Below, one piece after another: positions 7,001 through 12,756 of a DNA stretch of 15,463 nucleotides. Within the stretch, counting starts at the first letter, position 1. The number at the start of each line of letters is the position of its first letter. The translations under genes were made by a program, and so were the position numbers. The notes beneath the pieces are model-generated. The model saw nothing but the letters and a program-made list of their open reading frames with translations, searched no databases and was not told the DNA's origin. Source of the DNA: Bacteroidales bacterium UBA1253 (GTDB taxonomy: Bacteria; Bacteroidota; Bacteroidia; Bacteroidales; Paludibacteraceae); NCBI GenBank assembly GCA_002308815.1, contig DBVX01000041.1:5032-20494 (forward strand), read 5' to 3'.

Positions 7001-9576
7001 CAGCCGGAGAACATAGAATACATGCTCTCCACTTTGGATGTATTGAACGAGCGCAAGTCAAGAGTTTCCAGTGAGGAGCAACCCGTAAACATATTACTTG
7101 CCCACAACAATTCTTCGGTATTGAAAGAACTGAGGTCAAGAGAAGTCAAAGAAGAACACCCCTCGAACATACGTGTCATACTCGTCACATTGGAGGTATT
7201 GAATTGACTTAAGTCGATGGATTTCAGCGATGAGCAATCCCTGAACATGTTTATCATACTTTCCACCTTGGAGGTGTTCAACGGAGTCATATCAAGAGAT
7301 TCCAAAGATGAGCAACCTTCAAACATACATGACATATCGGTCGGATTGAAGGTGTTGAGCCCTGACAGGTCAATAGATTTGAGCGCTGAGCAATCCTCGA
7401 ACATAAAGGGCATCAACTTCAGTTTAGTTGCCTTTGTCAACGCTCTGAGGTCAACGGCAATGAGGGAAGAACAGCCTTTGAACATTGCGTACGTACTAGT
7501 CACATCGGTGTAATCAAAATTATCCAGTCCTTCTATTGTTTCAAGTGCGGTCAGACGGTTTGCTTCGCGTCCTCCGTAGAACAATGACCCGAGTGCGGTA
7601 AATCTAAAGTCCCCGACCGATTCGTCAATAACGGCTTTCTTTACTTTGTCAGCGTAGCCTTCGAAACGTACAACATAATGCTCATGATCATTATTATTAG
7701 TCATGGGAAAGAAAGTTTCACATATTCCTTCGTGTGCTGCACGCTGATCATCGTAGTAATAGGTAAGAGTAGCGCTGGCCTCATCAAATTCGGTGTAAAA
7801 CTCCGGTACGGGGGTAAAGTACCCCGCGCCGGTTACACCGTCGGGACGGGCGTATTCTATACTAACATTGGTTTCTGAGTATTGCGTTCCGTTGCCACCG
7901 AGGATTTTGCCACAGGAGCTGAACATACCGTTTGATTTGACGTTTGGAGCCGCGTTTTTGCTCCAGTCGGAAGAAGCCAGAATAGTGGTCAATTCGCGAC
8001 ACTCATAGAACATATAAGTCATGTCCGTTACATTTCTCGTAGTGAAAGAATTTACGTAGAGAGCTGTCAAACCGGAACAAGCCGCAAACATATAAGACAT
8101 GTTCGTAACATTCTCCGTATTGAATCCACTAACGTCAAGCGATTTCAAATTCCAACAATTGTTGAACATATTGCTCATATCCGTCACATTGGCGGTATTG
8201 AACGAACTGATATTAAGAGATTCCAGTCCTTCGCAACCGGTGAACATATAAGACATCTTCGTTACATTTTGAGTATCAAACGAACCGAGGTCAAGAGAAG
8301 TCAGCGCTATGCAATTATTGAACATTGAGGTCATATTTTCCACTTTTCCGGTGCTGAAATGTGACAGGTCAATTGATTGCAAAGAATTACAACACATAAA
8401 CATACGACTCATATCCTTCACTTCATCGGTAACGAGATTCTCCATACCCTGTATCTGAGTCATATTTTTCAGGGTGTGGTTTTCGTCCCCATAAAACATC
8501 CTGCTTGTAGTTGACAGATTGGCATCCTTCATGGAGGGGTCAATAATCGCAATGTTGACAGATTCGTTATAAGTATCAAAGCGAGTCACTTGGGAGTTAT
8601 ACTTTTCAATGACTCCTTCACGCGTTCCGTATTCGTTGTCGTAAAAATAGGTGAGTGTGTTGGCGTCTTTGTCATATTCGGTATAAACAATAGGCTGTAG
8701 TATAGGTTTTTTTGTAGAGAAATAACCCGGTTGGCCGTCCAGACCGTCCAAACGGGCATACATTAATCCTACATTATTCATTCCGTCGCACTCAGTGCCC
8801 TTGTCGCCAAACAACAAATAACAAGCGCCGAACAAACCTTCCTGCTGATTTGGAGTGTAGCTACTCCAATCTTTTTCGCAATGAATGGTAACCAATTGAT
8901 GGCACCTTAAGAACATCTTGTTTATATCTTCAACATTGGAGATATCAAATGAACTTATATCAAGGTATTTCAGTAAGTGGCAATCCGAAAACATCTCACG
9001 CATATTCGTTACTTTTGAAGTATTGAAATTACTCAGGTCAAGAGATGTCATACCGCACCCGTCAAACATATTCCTCATATTCGTCACATTGGCGGTACTG
9101 AACGAACTTACATCAAGAGTTCTCACACGCCCGCAAGAAGAGAACATACTGGCCATACTGGTCACCTTGGTGGTCTTAAAGTGACTCACGTCAAGAGATG
9201 TTAGAGAGGAACAACCATAAAACATAGAGTCCATATTCACCACATTATCAGTAATGAGGTCCTCTATGTTTTGTATTTCCTCTATATTATTCAGTTGGAA
9301 AAACATCTTTTTCGTAGATTGGAGGCTGACGTCTGCCATAGAGGCGTCTATCGCTGCAACTGTCACCTTTTTATTAAAATCCTTGAACCCCCACACATCG
9401 GGGTTGTAGATTACGGTAACTTCCCCTGATGACTCCCTTGCTGCGCGCTGGTCGTCATAGTAATAGGTGAGCGTACCTTTTGACTCATTGAACGAGGAAT
9501 AGACCTCCTTTTGAGCGTGCGCACTGATGCCGAGCCATGTCAGCACAAGCGATAAGAAAAACTTGAATGGTTTCAT
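4069..9576 (-). CDS. BspA-like multi-module surface protein (DUF285 repeats plus FISUMP-like domain)
   Basis: An 1835-residue exported protein. Residues 1-22 are a signal peptide ending AHAQ, consistent with signal peptidase I cleavage. Five tandem modules follow at about 25-288, 297-588, 593-948, 952-1152 and 1157-1372. Each opens with a YTEFD...TLTYYYDD motif, continues with 26-residue BspA/DUF285 leucine-rich repeats (core MFxGCSSLxSLDLSxFNT and VTxM), and closes with YARPDG...GYF. Full MFxxC repeats number roughly 5, 7, 9, 3 and 4. Residues 1377-1614 resemble the Bacteroidales FISUMP/DUF1566-like, possibly lectin-fold, domain: FSPGNLQYQ, WLDLFCWGTG, GTWRAPAKSEW, FLPAGGYR, YWTST and SVRLVRG. 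Residues 1630-1795 look beta-rich. Residues 1811-1835 form a short LYI..NGRTYTVIGEEVK tail. BspA-type proteins are adhesins in related bacteria; binding partner here is unknown. It has its own promoter and is followed by the protease gene. Confidence 0.93.
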   Translation of the reverse strand: MKPFKFFLSLVLTWLGISAHAQKEVYSSFNESKGTLTYYYDDQRAARESSGEVTVIYNPDVWGFKDFNKKVTVAAIDASMADVSLQSTKKMFFQLNNIEEIQNIEDLITDNVVNMDSMFYGCSSLTSLDVSHFKTTKVTSMASMFSSCGRVRTLDVSSFSTANVTNMRNMFDGCGMTSLDLSNFNTSKVTNMREMFSDCHLLKYLDISSFDISNVEDINKMFLRCHQLVTIHCEKDWSSYTPNQQEGLFGACYLLFGDKGTECDGMNNVGLMYARLDGLDGQPGYFSTKKPILQPIVYTEYDKDANTLTYFYDNEYGTREGVIEKYNSQVTRFDTYNESVNIAIIDPSMKDANLSTTSRMFYGDENHTLKNMTQIQGMENLVTDEVKDMSRMFMCCNSLQSIDLSHFSTGKVENMTSMFNNCIALTSLDLGSFDTQNVTKMSYMFTGCEGLESLNISSFNTANVTDMSNMFNNCWNLKSLDVSGFNTENVTNMSYMFAACSGLTALYVNSFTTRNVTDMTYMFYECRELTTILASSDWSKNAAPNVKSNGMFSSCGKILGGNGTQYSETNVSIEYARPDGVTGAGYFTPVPEFYTEFDEASATLTYYYDDQRAAHEGICETFFPMTNNNDHEHYVVRFEGYADKVKKAVIDESVGDFRFTALGSLFYGGREANRLTALETIEGLDNFDYTDVTSTYAMFKGCSSLIAVDLRALTKATKLKLMPFMFEDCSALKSIDLSGLNTFNPTDMSCMFEGCSSLESLDMTPLNTSKVESMINMFRDCSSLKSIDLSQFNTSNVTSMTRMFEGCSSLTSLDLSSFNTEELLWASNMFTGCSSLETLDLRSFNTSKVESMYSMFSGCTALSTLDLRSFTIEKLTEADFMFGGCTSLTTIYCNGDWTKSYILPRCENMFGGCISLVGGYGSVCDGMYHTDRTYARPDKGNGSGYFTAQNEVYTEFDASTSTLTYYCDTLRLSRSGITELYIPEHEAGIRFGYSEDVQYAVLDETMSSARLTSMRNMFYGGSKYDDDLDYEFHYKLSNMTEIDGLEYLNTDNVTDMSGMFFGCASIDSLDLAFFNTDNVTDMRGMFSGCTKLAAIRCKFHWDESEKLALSEKMFEGCTSLTGGKGTKCDGVNNIDKAYARPDKGEKAPGYFTTVNEQYTVFNEEKGTLTYYYDDQCLERKGIVEMYTPTKGDAIRFEGYADKVKKAVVHKSFKNIIKKSLALMFYGGSSSTCLSAMESIEGLENLRTEKVTDAHDMFLGCRSLKEVDVTPLITSKVKNFHGMFYDCRSLKEVDVDGFDIGKVKNMNSMFANCTSLVTIWCSNDWDTSSAASYDMFYNCPSLKGGRGTAYNESHIDKTYARFDGGKSGPGYFSMPLYRRFTINGDGGQIQFSPGNLQYQSSTKSWHFAAHQWEHIGETQSSNFCDWLDLFCWGTGNNPSLCSSDASNYASYTEWGNNKIGGDARGTWRAPAKSEWDYIFNKRADASSKYGAAKVNDVGGLVILPDVWKLPAGCDFTPGMVTGAYDWYYATNVYSVTEWEKMEKAGAIFLPAGGYRYHNGKKIVLTLFPLTGHYWTSTPTNDVFYRAYELNFTAYSLDAEDMGTRYFGYSVRLVRGLDEQDEPEELEPLPENETTTFDFSLIGPDGSKMLGVTLDAKDQYNAEEGCMEVTSTNTADEIDTKLNAVYNGTATIKPFLPGTIIFKLGQGEGKIEIDCQTVPGYTLQVRIAEYGTAYITSTIEQAQRGKATVSYNVTQDTYVVIYLEGAPGSAPARIARSAKEEGAGAYIWSITVIPNKTPTGIDTTDIHQSANAKFVKDGILYIRHNGRTYTVIGEEVK

Positions 9577-9684
9577 TTTGGGTATGTTGTTAAGTGTTTA
9601 TAATATACGTAGCTGAATATTGTCATTAATTGTTTCTGTCCGCATAATGCTCCGAATCCGGCACAGAGCAGAAACAAATACGCG

Positions 9685-9715
9685 CAAAGGTACGAATTTG
9701 TTTTCTATTTCCAAA
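9685..9715 (-). promoter_or_regulatory. Promoter of the BspA-like/protease operon
   Basis: The minus strand reads TTTG (9715-9712), a 19-nt spacer, then TACCTTTG (9692-9685): a perfect Bacteroidota promoter. Transcription should start near 9677-9680, leaving a leader of about 100 nt before the ATG at 9576. I see no riboswitch, strong hairpin or Shine-Dalgarno sequence in that leader. The rest of the gap (9716-9834) shows nothing recognisable. Confidence 0.8.
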
Positions 9716-9834
9716 ATAAATGTGGTAAAAAAGGAAGGGCAAGCGCCAATAAGAAAATCAGTAGGAGGTGGAAGATGCCGGATAGGATGTAAGCGTTCGA
9801 GATGGCAATTATTGTATGATGCAGCCCGGTCGGG

Positions 9835-10452
9835 TTATTTTTGATAATCCCGTACTGCTTGAATGATGGTCTTTTTCATTTCCTCCCATGAGGAGTCAAT
9901 AAACATCTTTGGCATATCATTCATTTCGGCATCCTCGAAATAGGTCATACTTAACAGCGCACGATATTCGGAATGTTCGGGGTACTTTTTTTTGTAGAAG
10001 TCCATTATATCCGCCAACGAATAGTGTTGCAACAAGACATACAAGTCTATAAAATCCTTTCTTGTTCCCCTTCCGATAATAGCGTTCACTTTCATAGCAG
10101 CAATATCCTTATCCGAAGCCAATACGAAACCATCGCCAAATATCGGTTCGTCAATCCACGGATAGCGACTATAGTCCACAAAAACCACCTTTACTCCATC
10201 AATCTCCATCTGCCAAATCAAGTTAGAACGGTGATGTACCATCCCTTTCCCTTCTTTGCATATCAAGGCGATAAGTTCTTCTTTATCTTGTGGTAGCCGT
10301 CCGGAGAAATCCAAGTCGATGGATTGCCTATGCCCGTATTGGAGTGCCAAAGCGGTTCCTCCCACCAGTCTCGTTTCGATCAGTTCATGATGAGCCGTAA
10401 GACGTTTTAAGAGTTCCAAGGTGTTGGGTTGGATTGTCTGAATTGCCAGCAT
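9835..10452 (-). CDS. AbiEii-type nucleotidyltransferase toxin-like protein
   Basis: A 205-residue protein of the AbiEii/AbiGii nucleotidyltransferase-like family (PF08843 type). The diagnostic block GGTALALQYGHRQSIDLD at 31-48 carries the metal-binding Asp46 and Asp48. A second family block, DKDIAAMKVNAI followed by GRGTRKDFIDLY, spans about 114-138 and includes Lys121. Known relatives act as toxins by transferring nucleotides to targets such as tRNA and can serve in phage abortive infection; others are housekeeping or of unknown role. The length is at the short end for the family. The ATG at 10452 lies inside the upstream gene, giving a 46-bp overlap and suggesting translational coupling. 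All key motifs look intact. Toxicity itself cannot be read from sequence. Confidence 0.88.
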   Translation of the reverse strand: MLAIQTIQPNTLELLKRLTAHHELIETRLVGGTALALQYGHRQSIDLDFSGRLPQDKEELIALICKEGKGMVHHRSNLIWQMEIDGVKVVFVDYSRYPWIDEPIFGDGFVLASDKDIAAMKVNAIIGRGTRKDFIDLYVLLQHYSLADIMDFYKKKYPEHSEYRALLSMTYFEDAEMNDMPKMFIDSSWEEMKKTIIQAVRDYQK

Positions 10453-10712
10453 CGGTAATCTTCATTACGTGTATTAGACATAGCACAGACAAAAGCGAGT
10501 GCCATCGGATCGAGTGTGCGTAGTCTCTTGCAATCTGCGACAATGCGCTCCATACCGTAGTAGTCGCGTGTGAGTCTCCAGTCTTGCAAAGTGCCATGCT
10601 CTAAGACTCGCTGAATCAATCCCGCAGAGTGGCGCTCTGTATCAATATGCTCCCTGTCCATATTCCAAAAGATGACGGGGGTTAGTTGCGATATGTAAGA
10701 TGAAGCGGACAT
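10407..10712 (-). CDS. DUF6922-like protein, putative antitoxin partner
   Basis: A 101-residue soluble protein. Conserved-looking stretches are FWNMDRE (15-21), LIQRVLEHGTLQDWRL (32-47), YYGMERI (51-57), LRTLDPMALAFVCAM (64-78) and a C-terminal NPTPWN. From memory this matches a family annotated DUF6922 that commonly precedes AbiEii-type genes in Bacteroidota. The helical middle part could bind DNA, as antitoxins often do, but no defined helix-turn-helix can be claimed. The gene comes first in the operon and its last 46 bp overlap the start of the nucleotidyltransferase gene, the usual antitoxin-first order. A promoter lies just upstream at 10733-10764. The assignment as antitoxin is inference from context. 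Confidence 0.8.
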   Translation of the reverse strand: MSASSYISQLTPVIFWNMDREHIDTERHSAGLIQRVLEHGTLQDWRLTRDYYGMERIVADCKRLRTLDPMALAFVCAMSNTRNEDYRCWQFRQSNPTPWNS

Positions 10713-10732
10713 TCGTCAAACATTTACAGCGA

Positions 10733-10764
10733 CAAAGGTACAGAGCAAAAAGGATATATGCAAG
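10733..10764 (-). promoter_or_regulatory. Promoter of the TA-like operon
   Basis: The minus strand reads TACCTTTG at 10740-10733 and CTTG at 10764-10761 with a 20-nt spacer (one mismatch from TTTG). The ATG at 10712 is only about 20 nt from the -7 box, so the leader is very short. The 11-bp phased repeats at 10795-10871 lie about 30 bp upstream of the -33 element and could be a regulatory region. Confidence 0.7.
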
Positions 10765-10794
10765 GGAGAAATGTAATTTTTGCGGTAAATGATT

Positions 10795-10871
10795 GTGAGG
10801 TTACGGTGAGGCTATAGTGTGGGTATTGTGTGGTTTGCTTAATAACCCAATAATCACCCGCTAATATCCCG
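10795..10871. repeat. 11-bp phased repeat block between the TA-like operon and mraZ
   Basis: Seven uninterrupted 11-bp units. The first four are gtgaggttacg, gtgaggctata, gtgtgggtatt and gtgtggtttgc (10795-10838). The next three are ttaataaccca, ataatcacccg and ctaatatcccg (10839-10871). The second family, read on the other strand, gives GGG-AT/T-ATTA units resembling the GG-TA core of the first, so the block looks like direct units followed by inverted ones. Two further 11-bp copies, atatgctgaaa and atatgctgcaa, follow at 10877-10898. No ORF or RNA gene is evident here. Confidence 0.7.
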
Positions 10872-10906
10872 ATGGTATATGCTGAAAATATGCTGCAAAA
10901 AGGGAC

Positions 10907-10948
10907 GACGAACGCAAACAAGGAGGTGACGAACGCAGGCAAGGAGGA
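10907..10948. repeat. 21-bp tandem duplication
   Basis: Two adjacent 21-bp copies (10907-10927 and 10928-10948) differ at three positions. Each is built of gacgaacgc followed by a caaggagg-containing half. A third partial half, acgaaaaacgc, follows at 10948-10958. It looks like another member of the roughly 11/22-bp periodic material that fills this intergenic region. Confidence 0.65.
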
Positions 10949-10950
10949 CG

Positions 10951-10975
10951 AAAAACGCCGCGCTGACGCACGGCG
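10951..10975 (-). terminator. Terminator-like hairpin on the minus strand
   Basis: CGCCGCGC (10956-10963) pairs with GCACGGCG (10968-10975), with one C/A mismatch and a TGAC loop. On the minus strand the stem is followed by TTTTTCG (10955-10949), the form of an intrinsic terminator. No minus-strand gene or TAnnTTTG promoter is seen upstream of it before mraZ, so it may insulate the TA-like operon from antisense transcription, end an unseen small RNA, or be chance. Confidence 0.4.
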
Positions 10976-11029
10976 CACGGGACAAAGAACCAAATGATAG
11001 CGACAAGGGGCGGGCGATACGGACGTGGT

Positions 11030-11161
11030 GATATGGATGTGAGGGCGAAGAATTATGGATGTGAGGGCGAAGAATTATGGACGTGAGGGCGAAGAATTAT
11101 GGACGTGAGGGCGTAGAATTATGGATGTGAGGGGGATGAATTATGGATGTGATGGGGAAGA
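11030..11161. repeat. Six-copy 22-bp tandem repeat upstream of mraZ
   Basis: Six contiguous 22-bp copies start at 11030, 11052, 11074, 11096, 11118 and 11140. The unit is two 11-bp halves, gatgtgagggc and gaagaattatg. Copies 3 and 4 carry gacgtg instead of gatgtg, and copies 5 and 6 are more diverged (gggggatga, gatgggg). Twenty-two bases is about two helical turns. There are no spacers, so this is not CRISPR. It ends about 150 bp upstream of the mraZ promoter. It could bind a regulator cooperatively or be slippage-prone sequence without function. Confidence 0.85.
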
Positions 11162-11165
11162 TTTG

Positions 11166-11180
11166 CCCCACCTTGCTCCA
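11166..11180 (-). promoter_or_regulatory. Possible distal MraZ-box-like pair, opposite strand
   Basis: On the minus strand TGGAG (11180-11176), five bases, then TGGGG (11170-11166) give two TGGxG boxes with an exact 10-bp period. This is the same spacing as the promoter-proximal pair at 11278-11292 but in opposite orientation. TGGGG at 11153-11157 on the plus strand also forms an inverted repeat with CCCCA at 11166-11170. Weak on its own. Confidence 0.35.
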
Positions 11181-11277
11181 CTTTGTTGATAAGTTGTATA
11201 AACGATAAATAATGAGCATAATGCAATTAACAATAACTGCATAAAACCTGTTGAAAACGGTGTAGATAATTTTTTTG

Positions 11278-11302
11278 TGGGGAAATGTGGGGCATTAATG
11301 GA
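11278..11302 (+). promoter_or_regulatory. Predicted MraZ operator boxes
   Basis: TGGGG (11278-11282), five bases, TGGGG (11288-11292), five bases, ATGGA (11298-11302). In Escherichia coli, MraZ represses its own operon by binding TGGGN repeats separated by 5 bp upstream of mraZ. The same box and 10-bp period occur here just upstream of mraZ, with the third box degenerate. The boxes cover the place of the promoter -33 element, fitting steric autorepression. Confidence 0.6.
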
Positions 11303-11311
11303 AAATTGTAT

Positions 11312-11319
11312 TACCTTTG
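11312..11319 (+). promoter_or_regulatory. Promoter -7 box of the division cluster
   Basis: TACCTTTG followed by CGGCG is a strong Bacteroidota -7 element, 28 bp before the mraZ ATG. The expected -33 position holds GGGG and TGGGG boxes instead of TTTG, so the promoter may be intrinsically weak, activator-assisted, or tightly linked to MraZ binding. The stretch 11186-11276 upstream is AT-rich; I see only a weak ATGCA/TGCAT dyad at 11221-11242 there. Confidence 0.7.
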
Positions 11320-11347
11320 CGGCGATTTTAGATGAGAAATGTAGGTT

Positions 11348-11821
11348 ATGGTTTTGAACAACACATTCATAGGTCAGGTGCAGAGCAAGACGGACGAGAA
11401 AGGGCGTATATTCGTTCCATCCGCCTACCGCCGCGTGCTGAAAGAGATGAACTCACAGCGAATCATCATGCGCCGCGACACGGACAACGAGTGCCTCATC
11501 TTCTATCCCGAGCAGGTATGGAACAAGAAGGTGAACGACCTTCGCGCCGTATTGGACGAGTGGAATGCGGAGGATCAGATGCTGTTGATGCAGTTTATGG
11601 CGGATGCGGAGATACTGGAGACGGACTCGCAGGGGCGTGTACTGCTTACGAAACAGAACCTGCAGTTAATAGGTGCGAAGCAGAACGTGCTGTTTGTGGG
11701 TATGCTCGACCGCTTCGCGTTGTGGGCACCGGAGAACTATGCAGAGAAAAGTATGGGGCAGAAGGCGTTGGCGGACAAGATAAGAGAACGCATGCAAGCG
11801 GCGAAGAACAACCATGAGTGA
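11348..11821 (+). CDS. mraZ: Transcriptional regulator MraZ
   Basis: A 157-residue MraZ/SpoVT-AbrB-fold protein, first gene of the division and cell wall cluster. The two tandem AbrB-like halves each show the family DxxxR motif: DEKGR at 16-20 and DSQGR at 93-97. Other family marks are FIGQVQSK near the start, FVPSAYR, and LIGAKQNVLFVGMLDRFALWAP in the second half. MraZ forms a ring-shaped oligomer that binds repeated TGGGN boxes and controls the operon; matching boxes lie at 11278-11302. The ATG at 11348 is chosen because it gives the full conserved N-terminus; an ATG at 11332 is in another frame and opens only a shadow ORF. There is no Shine-Dalgarno sequence. The 3' end overlaps rsmH by 8 nt. 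Confidence 0.96.
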   Translation: MVLNNTFIGQVQSKTDEKGRIFVPSAYRRVLKEMNSQRIIMRRDTDNECLIFYPEQVWNKKVNDLRAVLDEWNAEDQMLLMQFMADAEILETDSQGRVLLTKQNLQLIGAKQNVLFVGMLDRFALWAPENYAEKSMGQKALADKIRERMQAAKNNHE

Positions 11822-12740
11822 GACGTACCACATACCGGCAATGTTGCATGAGACGATTGAGGGTCTGCGTGTGCGTCCGGACGGGACATACGTGGATGTC
11901 ACGTTCGGTGGCGGCGGACACAGTGCCGCCATTCTGGACGATCTGGGCAGTAACGGGCGGCTGTATTCGTTCGACAGGGACATAGAGGCATACGAGAACG
12001 CGGGAAGCATACGGGATGACGAGCGTTTCACCTTTGTACACAGCGATTTCCGCTATCTGGGGCAGTGGATGGACTATTACGGTGTGACGGAACTGGACGG
12101 TGTGCTGGCTGATCTGGGGGTCAGTTTCCATCATTTTGACACGGCAGAGCGGGGTTTCTCTTTCCGTTTTGACGGTCCATTGGATATGCGTATGAACAGG
12201 CAGGGCGGCAGGACGGCGGCGGATGTGGTGAACGGATACAATGAGGATGATTTGGCACGCGTGCTGTATCTGTATGGCGAGTTGAAGCAGTCGCGTCAGT
12301 TGGCGAAACGTATTGTAAAGTGCCGCGAACAGTCGCCTGTGATGACTACCAATGATCTGGTGCGGGCAGTTGCGGGCAAAGCCGTGACGGCGGGGCAGCT
12401 CACCCCGCTGCAGAAGAAAGAGATGACGCTGGTCTTTCAGGCATTGCGTATGGAGGTCAATGATGAGTTAGGGGCACTCCGCGATATGCTTCAAGCCGCT
12501 TCCGAACTACTGGCTCCTGGCGGCATGCTGGCTGTTCTCACCTACCACTCGTTAGAGGACCGGTTGGTGAAGAACTTCATGCGTTCGGGAAGGCTTGACG
12601 GGGAGATTGAGAAGGACTTCTACGGCAATATACACACTCCTTTCCGTCTGATAGAGAAAGGTCTGACGGCATCGGAGGAGGAGGTGGAGCGCAATCCGAG
12701 AGCCAGAAGCGCGAAACTGCGCGTGGCGGAGAAAATCTGA
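11814..12740 (+). CDS. rsmH: 16S rRNA (cytosine-1402-N4)-methyltransferase RsmH
   Basis: A 308-residue SAM-dependent methyltransferase (older name MraW) that N4-methylates C1402 of 16S rRNA in the ribosomal P site. The SAM-binding motif VDVTFGGGGHS is at 27-37, the acidic DRD at 54-56, the catalytic-region motif ADLGVSFHHFDTAERGFSF at 99-117, then GPLDMRMN (121-128). The C-terminus ends with the family signature NPRARSAKLRVAEK (294-307). In most relatives I recall LGVSS before H-x-FD; here it is LGVSF, a small variation. The ATG overlaps the mraZ stop, so translation is likely coupled. Length is normal for the family. Confidence 0.97.
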   Translation: MSETYHIPAMLHETIEGLRVRPDGTYVDVTFGGGGHSAAILDDLGSNGRLYSFDRDIEAYENAGSIRDDERFTFVHSDFRYLGQWMDYYGVTELDGVLADLGVSFHHFDTAERGFSFRFDGPLDMRMNRQGGRTAADVVNGYNEDDLARVLYLYGELKQSRQLAKRIVKCREQSPVMTTNDLVRAVAGKAVTAGQLTPLQKKEMTLVFQALRMEVNDELGALRDMLQAASELLAPGGMLAVLTYHSLEDRLVKNFMRSGRLDGEIEKDFYGNIHTPFRLIEKGLTASEEEVERNPRARSAKLRVAEKI

Positions 12741-12745
12741 AAGAA

Positions 12746-12751
12746 AGGAGG
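12746..12751 (+). promoter_or_regulatory. Strong Shine-Dalgarno sequence before the ftsL-like gene
   Basis: AGGAGG, inside AAAGGAGGG, ends 5 nt before the ATG at 12757. It is a perfect anti-16S match at ideal spacing, notable because the other genes in this window start without such a site, as is usual in Bacteroidota. It also fixes the start codon. Confidence 0.7.
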
Positions 12752-12756
12752 GCAAA

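Noticed and set aside
9620..9844. Plus-strand 74-codon ORF in the gap upstream of the BspA-like gene
   Set aside because: It overlaps the BspA promoter and leader, is rich in Arg/Lys/Ser with no domain, and has no promoter of its own.
10724..10993. Minus-strand 89-codon ORF upstream of the TA-like operon
   Set aside because: It covers the promoter and 11-bp repeats, has no initiation signal, and overlaps the next gene's promoter. The hydrophobic stretch seems a by-product of repeat composition.
11030..11161. CRISPR array
   Set aside because: The 22-bp units are directly contiguous without unique spacers, and no cas genes are nearby.
11332..11817. Plus-strand ORF overlapping mraZ in another frame
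   Set aside because: MraZ with both DxxxR motifs is encoded in the other frame; this translation is Arg/Glu-rich and shows no family features.
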